Shown here in pieces: positions 61,901 through 64,000 of a stretch of 64,000 nucleotides of DNA (positions are counted from its first letter, which is position 1; every line of letters begins with the position of its first letter). Origin of the DNA: Viscum album (lineage: Eukaryota; Streptophyta; Magnoliopsida; Santalales; Viscaceae); assembly GCA_963277665.1 (NCBI GenBank), contig OY728122.1:1980662883-1980726882 (forward strand). The letters run 5' to 3'. Position numbers and translations under genes: made by a program. The notes under the pieces were generated by a model. The model saw only the letters and a list, made by a program, of their open reading frames with translations. It was not told the origin of the DNA and did no database searches.

Positions 61901-62539
61901 TGATTCATATAAGGAAAGGATTTTTGAGATTGGACTTTATTGAAAAATTAAATGACAGGTTAGTAACTATGAACTTATGAAGTTTAATGTAGTCAATTAC
62001 AAGTACATGAAATTTTAAAATTAATGAGGAGGTAATAGAAATGAATGTCTCCTTTTAAAAAATGGTGGTGTAGCTGGAATTTTTTTTGATGTTATGATTG
62101 TTGTATTTTATTTGTTTGATGAAGTGGAAGGATGAGGTTATGTAGATGGGTGACTGAAAATTGGGATAATATATAATTAGTTCATCCATTTTTTTGTGAT
62201 AAGAGTAGTTCCCTACTATTTCAAATGTGGAAATTATTGGAACTATCAAGTTTTATTTCCCAAGACCACATTTAAGGTGACTTTTATGCTGTAAGATGTT
62301 ACATCCTCAATTGTTCTAATTGAGATAATTATAGATAGTCTATGAATGGGATTTAGGGTATATTTTGGCCATGATATAGGTATTGGGTCACATTCCATAG
62401 TTGAAATTTTCCCTTGGAACAATAATATCAGTTATTTATGAGAGTCAAGCTTTAAAAATCATAATGATTTGTCTGATGCATTAGTATTCATCATCTATCC
62501 GGGAGGGTACTTCTATAGTTAGAGGTACTTTATTTATTA

Positions 62540-62830
62540 CCTCTATAATATCTTCTACATTTTTTATTCATGGAGTTATTATTTTATTGTATCTTATATT
62601 GTTGTTACTTTCCTAGACATATATGTAGAGTAATCTTCTGATTTCTATATCTGTATATGCCCTTAGGAAAGAGAGTATGACATCTCTAGAAAATTCCAAA
62701 AATGTCCCATGATTATTTCCAATTATGTACATCTATCAGAGATCATGATTTATAGATAATTAGTTTTGATGTGATATTTGGAATGCATTGTATGGACAAT
62801 CATGAATCTCATCTATAGAGTTATCAGAGA
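62540..62830 (+). pseudogene. Ty3/gypsy aspartic protease (Z)
   Basis: FDVIFGMHCMDNHESH at 62764-62811 matches family FDVILGMDWL..H.A, with the DW changed to HC. The DSG box expected about 200 bp upstream, near 62570, is not safely readable. It lies about 350 bp before RT, as normal. Confidence 0.65.
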
Positions 62831-63139
62831 TAATTACCTTTTATGATTCATTAATGATAGGGGATCATATCGAGCAGTGTTTGGGAACATTGATTTGCTA
62901 GAGTGGGATCAGACCTAAGACATATTGTAGAAATAATGGATTAAGTAGTGGGTTTGGATCTTATAGTTGAATATATAGTAGAACCCTCTATCTTTACTCA
63001 AGTAGTTTAACAATATCAGGATGTATAACCTATATGAATTATCTAGTCATCCTTTAGATATGAAAATTTATTTTGAGAACAATCTTTTTCCTAGGACACA
63101 GTTGATATTAATTGATATTCATCAAATGAGATAGGTGTA

Positions 63140-63500
63140 CTTGAGAGAGTTGACAGTGGAGTCAGTGTATTTGGAGGAAAATGGATTTATTAGAGAGAGC
63201 ACATTTAGTTAGGCTACCCCCAATGTTTTTACTAAGACGGAAGATGGTAGAATTCAATTATTTATTGATTGATAGAATATGAATTATCTAATGGTGAGGA
63301 ATATAGCACTTTAGTTAGGACTGATGATATTTTTGGTCGATTAGAGAAATATGAGTGGTTTTACAAGATTTATATTCCTTTAGGTTAATTTCATATATGG
63401 TTTATCGAGGAGGATATTTGAAATATAGTGTTCAAGATTGTATATGGATTATATGAGTATATTTTCAAGTGTTTTAGGTTCAAAAAATGAACTGGTGGTG
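63140..63500 (+). pseudogene. Ty3/gypsy reverse transcriptase, N-terminal part (Z)
   Basis: The plus strand reads RELTVESVYLEENGFIRE, then FTKTEDGRIQLFID near 63229-63270 (family GFIRPS..PWGAPV.FVKKKDGS.R.CIDYR). After a frame change come DDIFGRLEKYEWFYKIYIP, then WFIEEDI and IVYGLYEYIFK at about 63320-63460 (family DDLFD.L.GA..FSKIDL, IRDEDIPKTAFRTRYG.YEF). Stops replace family codons at several places. Past 63500 I lose the frame and the catalytic F.DD box is not found before the window ends. Confidence 0.8.
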
Positions 63501-64000
63501 TTCATAGTTCTCAATAACAATACATCCATCCATATTTTGAATCAATTAACATTTTATTCTTTGAAATTATCTAGTCATATTCCATGATATGATACATGCC
63601 TACTAGGAAATATTAGAATGTATTGAGTACAGTTTTAGATAATTATACATTTTTTAAATACATATAAGTGTGTATTACTGATTCATAGGGTTGGATTATA
63701 TGGGTATGTGATTTATAAGGATGATATTTTTGTTTAAGTATAGAAGATATAGGTGGTGATTTGATATTTATGTTCCATGAATGTGTTTGAGATCAAAATA
63801 ATCCTTTAACATGTAGTGTACTACCATCACATCATCCAAGATTTCTCCTTATTTGTAGCATAGATGAAAGAAAATTCATAGAAGGTCTTGATGTTTGAGT
63901 GGTATGATTAGTGATAAGAATTTTTATATAATTAAATATTATTGTGAATTTAGTCCTTGTTTTGATTATTATGGAGTCTAGGATTGGTTATGATCTATGT
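63501..64000 (+). other. Decayed pol of element Z, continuing beyond window
   Basis: Expected to hold the rest of the RT, but no motif can be read with confidence. Confidence 0.35.

Larger units (their letters stand above)
45865..64000 (+). mobile_element. Element Z: plus-strand Ty3/gypsy retrotransposon, split by the copia element, 3' part outside window
   Basis: An LTR related to that of V (45865-48232), a long leader (48233-51809), then after the copia insertion gag, protease and RT remnants (61377-64000) all lie on the plus strand in Ty3/gypsy order. The element runs off the right window edge before the RT catalytic box can be read. Confidence 0.65.

Noticed and set aside
1..64000. CRISPR-like arrays, bacterial operons, tRNA or rRNA genes
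   Set aside because: The tandem arrays have no unique spacers of constant length and lie inside LTRs; no cloverleaf or rRNA sequence and no prokaryotic gene arrangement was seen.

Overview
This looks like intergenic DNA from a large, very AT-rich flowering-plant genome. The evidence is the density of decayed LTR retrotransposons of plant lineages: Ty3/gypsy chromovirus-like elements and one SIRE/Maximus-like Ty1/copia element. The species cannot be named from the sequence. I see no host protein gene, tRNA, rRNA, CRISPR array or prokaryote-style operon. Every recognisable protein is a broken retroelement gene with stops and frameshifts. All coordinates of decayed domains and LTR edges were read by eye and are approximate unless said otherwise.

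Layout. (1) 1-8419: minus-strand Ty3/gypsy element 'V', cut by the window at its 3' side: integrase, RNase H, reverse transcriptase (RT), protease, gag, a long leader, primer-binding site (PBS), then a 2.5 kb 5' LTR. (2) 8425-13440: plus-strand Ty3/gypsy element 'W': left-truncated LTR, PBS, gag, protease, start of RT. (3) 14785-45173: element 'X', minus strand, 3.1-3.2 kb LTRs and about 2.8 kb of internal DNA with no recognisable coding sequence. It has been split twice. (4) 20695-31417: element 'Y', a minus-strand chromodomain Ty3/gypsy element inserted into X, with 2.8 kb LTRs and a perfect 5-bp target duplication (AAAAG). (5) 32317-42847: a plus-strand element inserted into the right LTR of X, with 4.0 kb LTRs and only 2.5 kb of internal DNA that keeps a gag remnant and no pol. 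It resembles the TR-GAG class and its LTR is related to that of W. (6) 45865 to the window end: plus-strand Ty3/gypsy element 'Z', whose LTR is related to that of V. Its leader is interrupted by (7) 51810-61376: a complete but dead SIRE-like Ty1/copia element with minisatellite arrays inside both LTRs. Z resumes at 61377 with gag, protease and RT remnants.

The nesting gives a relative history: X is older than Y and the TR-GAG-like element, W is older than V, and Z is older than the copia element. The copia LTRs look most alike, so copia is probably the youngest insertion. In the intact state the domains would act together as ordinary retrotransposons (gag particle, protease maturation, RT/RNase H copying, integrase insertion). 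None of the copies here looks able to act on its own. The most interesting structures are the gag-only element with its probable autonomous relative in the same window, and the tandem arrays built into LTRs of three different families.
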